From Fusobacterium sp. JB019 (GTDB taxonomy: Bacteria; Fusobacteriota; Fusobacteriia; Fusobacteriales; Fusobacteriaceae), in NCBI GenBank assembly GCA_030673965.1, contig JAUTCN010000004.1, positions 78,128 through 142,127 of the forward strand: 64,000 nucleotides of DNA, read 5' to 3'. Positions within the stretch are counted from its first letter, which is position 1. Each line of letters starts with the position of its first letter. Under the pieces are notes generated by a model, which saw only the letters and a program-made list of their open reading frames with translations, had not been told where the DNA came from and searched no databases. The translations under genes and the position numbers were made by a program. Below are positions 61,610 to 64,000 of the stretch, one piece after another.

Positions 61610-63340
61610 TTACAATTTTTTTATATAAGTCTTCACTATTTTTTTCACTTCGGTAGAATCTTTACATTTTAGTATCTGATTTTTAAGGTTACCTAATTCA
61701 TTAAACTTTATTTTTCTAACTATATTTCTCGCTCTTGGAATAAAGGTTTTAGCCATACTTAAATCTTTAATTCCAAAACTTAATAATATAACTACTCCAA
61801 CTAATTCACCAGCCATTTCTCCACAAACAGAAACTTTTTTATTCTTTTCTAAACCAACTTCTGCTAGTGTATTTATAGCTCTTAAAACTGCTGGATGATA
61901 ATAATCATATAATTCATTTTCTTTTTGGGAAAATCTATCTGTGGCTAAAATATACTGGGTTAAATCATTTGTTCCTATTGAGAAAAAGTCAATTTCTTCA
62001 GCTATTTCTCTAGCCATAAAAATAACAGAAGGAACCTCTACCATTATTCCAGTTTCTATATCTTCTTTAAATTTTAATCCTTCTTCTTTCAAATCTTCTT
62101 TAACTTCTTCTAAAATTTGTTTTATTTTTAAAATTTCAGCCCTACAAGAAACCATAGGATGCATTATTTTTATATCTTTTCCATAAGAACTTTGTAATAT
62201 TGCTCTAAGTTGAGTTCTTAAAATCCTTTTTCTTCTAAGAGTAAATCTAATTCCCCTTTCTCCAAGGGAAGGATTTTCTTCACTTTCTATAGGACAATAA
62301 GGTAATATTTTATCCGCTCCTATATCTAAAGTTCTTATAATCATAGGTTTATCTTTGCCTATTTCTTCATTTATACTGTTATAAATTTTTATTTGTTCTT
62401 GCTCTGTAGGTAAACTGTTTCTTTCCATATAAACAAACTCTGTCCTAAGAAGTCCCACCCCACGAGGATTAACTCTTCTTAAAGCATTTAAATCTATATG
62501 TTGTCCTGCATTAAAATCTAAATTTATATCTACACCATCCACTGTAACTGAAGGCATATTTATATTTTTTTCTATTTCTTCCTTTTCTTTCTCAATAAAT
62601 TTCTGTAATTTTTTGTATTCCTCTACTACTTCTAAAATAGGATTATTTATTACTCTAGCCTTTATGTGATAAGTATCTAATATAATCTCATCACTCCATT
62701 TCTCTAAAAATAAATCTTTTCCACCCATAAATGTTGGAATTTCTAAAGATTTAGCTAATATAGCAACATGGGAAGTTGTCCCTGAAAACTCCATTATAAT
62801 TCCCTTTATTTCAACATGATTATTTACTAGCTCTAATAATTCTGAGGGTAAAATTTCTTTAGCAATCAATATTTTACCTTCTACGTTGTTATATAGCTCT
62901 TTTCTTCTAATCAAAGCAAATAGTAATCTATCTCTTATATCTTTCAAATCTGAAACTCTTTGCTGATAAACAGAATTTTTCTTTTTAGAAAATAATGTGA
63001 TGTACTTTCCCAAAACTTTCTTTACAACTTCTTCAGCATTAAGTTTTTCTTTCCTTATCATACTCTCTATTTCTTTTAAAATTACAGGATCATTCAACAT
63101 TTCAAAATGAACTATCAATATTTGTAAATCTTTTTTATCTACTTTTGTTCTTAGTTCATTTATTAACTTAGATAATTTTCCTTGTGCAAATTTAATCCCC
63201 TCTTTATATCTTAATATTTCATTGGCTATTTCCTCTTCCTTTAGGAAATACGGTTCTATCTCGATTTTTTTTTCGTACTTTAAAAAAGGCTTCCCGATTA
63301 CTACCCCTTCATATATTCCTTTTCCATATATTTTTTCCAT
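61610..63340 (-). CDS. ptsI: Phosphoenolpyruvate-protein phosphotransferase (Enzyme I)
   Basis: The first enzyme of the PTS. The 576-residue start at ATG 63340 follows AAAGGAAAAG; a frame open to 63427 contains the promoter and was rejected. Residues 1-230 hold the HPr-binding and swivelling domain with phospho-His191 in GTTSHVAILAKS; the PEP-binding domain has GVGLLRTEFVYM, RTLDIGADK, DLTQYILATDR and the catalytic Cys in VSVCGEMAG. First gene of the ptsI-ptsH-ispH-rpsA unit; the common ptsH-ptsI order is reversed here. Confidence 0.96.
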   Translation of the reverse strand: MEKIYGKGIYEGVVIGKPFLKYEKKIEIEPYFLKEEEIANEILRYKEGIKFAQGKLSKLINELRTKVDKKDLQILIVHFEMLNDPVILKEIESMIRKEKLNAEEVVKKVLGKYITLFSKKKNSVYQQRVSDLKDIRDRLLFALIRRKELYNNVEGKILIAKEILPSELLELVNNHVEIKGIIMEFSGTTSHVAILAKSLEIPTFMGGKDLFLEKWSDEIILDTYHIKARVINNPILEVVEEYKKLQKFIEKEKEEIEKNINMPSVTVDGVDINLDFNAGQHIDLNALRRVNPRGVGLLRTEFVYMERNSLPTEQEQIKIYNSINEEIGKDKPMIIRTLDIGADKILPYCPIESEENPSLGERGIRFTLRRKRILRTQLRAILQSSYGKDIKIMHPMVSCRAEILKIKQILEEVKEDLKEEGLKFKEDIETGIMVEVPSVIFMAREIAEEIDFFSIGTNDLTQYILATDRFSQKENELYDYYHPAVLRAINTLAEVGLEKNKKVSVCGEMAGELVGVVILLSFGIKDLSMAKTFIPRARNIVRKIKFNELGNLKNQILKCKDSTEVKKIVKTYIKKL

Positions 63341-63376
63341 AATCTTTTCCTTTATAAATAATAATTTTACCTTTAA

Positions 63377-63405
63377 ATTATATATTATTTGTAGTGTTTT
63401 TTCAA
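63377..63405 (-). promoter_or_regulatory. Promoter of ptsI-ptsH-ispH-rpsA
   Basis: Minus-strand TTGAAA (63400-63405), 17 bases, TATAAT (63377-63382). The predicted start is near 63370, so the leader to ptsI is about 30 bases. The unit therefore drives PTS, an isoprenoid enzyme and S1 from one place. Confidence 0.75.
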
Positions 63406-63447
63406 TTTTTTTCAGTAATTTTACCACATTATTTTAATTTTTTTATT

Positions 63448-63475
63448 TGTAATTGAAAAAAAATTGTGATAAAAT
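63448..63475 (+). promoter_or_regulatory. Possible promoter of glnN
   Basis: TTGTAA (63448-63453) and TAAAAT (63470-63475), spacer 16. About 65 bases of leader precede glnN. No clear nitrogen-control motif was seen. Confidence 0.45.
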
Positions 63476-63541
63476 TTCCATTAATATATTTTTAAGAAGT
63501 ATTTTTTTTGTTTTATTTTTACTTTTAGGAGGTATTTTTAA

Positions 63542-64000
63542 ATGAATAACATGCTGGAAATTTTTGGAACAAACCATTTTTCTGAAATAGAGTTAAAAAG
63601 TAGAATCCCTGGTTCTATTTTTAAAGAATTTAAAGCTGTTCAAAGCGGAAAAAAACAACTGTCTATTTCTGTTGCTGAAGTAATTGCCAATGCTGCTAAA
63701 AACTGGGCTACTGAAAAAGGTGCTACTCACTTCACTCACTGGTTTCAACCATTAACTGAGCTTACTGCAGAAAAACATGAATCTTTTATTTCTGTTTCTT
63801 CTGATGGTAATATACTTTCTCAATTTTCTGGAAAAGAATTAATTAGAGGAGAAGCTGATACTTCTTCTTTCCCAAATGGTGGACTTCGTTCTACATTTGA
63901 AGCTAGAGGATATACAGCGTGGGATTTATCATCTCCTATGTTTTTAAGAGGACCTGAAAAAGCAAAAACTTTATTTATACCAACTGCTTTTGTTGGGTAT
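63542..64000 (+). CDS. glnN: Type III glutamine synthetase (5' part, cut by window edge)
   Basis: The first 153 residues of a GSIII enzyme, which makes glutamine from glutamate and ammonia. The N-terminal GSIII-specific block is visible: FGTNHFSEIELKSRIP, NAAKNWATEKGATHFTHWFQPLT, SFPNGGLRSTFEARGYTAWDLSSP. These motifs are not found in GSI or GSII. AGGAGG precedes the ATG. GSIII is known in Bacteroidetes, cyanobacteria, clostridia and fusobacteria. The full protein of about 700 residues continues past base 64000. Confidence 0.95.
   Translation, partial: MNNMLEIFGTNHFSEIELKSRIPGSIFKEFKAVQSGKKQLSISVAEVIANAAKNWATEKGATHFTHWFQPLTELTAEKHESFISVSSDGNILSQFSGKELIRGEADTSSFPNGGLRSTFEARGYTAWDLSSPMFLRGPEKAKTLFIPTAFVGY

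Noticed and set aside
63341..63427. Twenty-nine-residue extension of Enzyme I
   Set aside because: It contains the promoter at 63377-63405, and the ATG at 63340 has its own ribosome site and matches family N-termini.

Overview
The window is AT-rich DNA with short intergenic gaps and ribosome sites close to AGGAGG. Its gene content points to an anaerobic, diderm, Fusobacterium-like member of the Fusobacteriota. The markers are a sodium-pumping glutaconyl-CoA decarboxylase with glutaconate CoA-transferase (hydroxyglutarate route of glutamate fermentation), GltS, outer-membrane barrels (KdgM/OmpG-like and FadL-like), lipoproteins, a type III glutamine synthetase, and Gram-positive-like items such as RNase J, HrcA/CIRCE, RbgA and an AccD/AccA pair. 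The genus is inferred from gene content, not proven.

Layout. 1-6.2 kb: glutamate catabolism. A minus-strand operon gcdD-gcdC-gcdB-gctA-gctB runs off the left edge; it has a strong promoter with an IclR-type dyad just downstream, and an iclR gene and divergent gltS lie beside it. 6.4-9.3 kb: pfkA and accD-accA. 9.4-11.1 kb (plus strand): a chorismate mutase with a degenerate prephenate-dehydratase tail and two lipoproteins (LPP20-like, MORN-repeat). 11.1-17.3 kb: a universal stress protein, homoserine dehydrogenase and the biotin operon bioD-bioA-bioF-bioG-bioC. 17.4-19.4 kb: a porin-like gene and a MerR/GyrI-like regulator whose two promoters share an unusual 19-bp spacer and related dyads. 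19.4-31.0 kb: minus-strand housekeeping block (hrcA-grpE-dnaK, aldose-epimerase-like gene, dnaJ, yajC, amidase, GerMN protein, yqeK, rnr, smpB, rsuA-like), with a perfect CIRCE ahead of hrcA.

31.2-39.7 kb (plus strand): a quaternary-amine-type ABC importer (ATPase-CBS plus a permease/binding-protein fusion), a TetR regulator with a FadL-family transporter, and a TPP-riboswitch-controlled thiS-thiG-thiH-thiF-thiE operon. 39.8-57.2 kb: a long head-to-tail minus-strand series (small membrane protein, nadE, rbgA, rsmI, ctp, tlyA, an HD-HTH protein, dxs, PAP2-like protein, yhbY, rnjA, mrdA, mreD-like gene, LytR_C protein, mtaB, rsmE, Rrf2 regulator, ruvB, DUF445). 57.3-63.4 kb: an adenosine-deaminase-like gene, then ptsI-ptsH-ispH-rpsA from a single clear promoter. 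At the right edge glnN (GSIII) begins on the plus strand.

Functional links. GltS would bring in glutamate with Na+, and the decarboxylase encoded here would export Na+ while using a biotin prosthetic group. The same window makes biotin (bio operon) and uses it in fatty-acid synthesis (acc). No CRISPR array, rRNA, tRNA, insertion sequence or prophage was seen. The least expected features are regulatory: the twin 19-bp-spacer MerR promoters, the IclR dyad, the TetR dyad, the dyad over the importer start site, and the repeat inside the thiamine leader.
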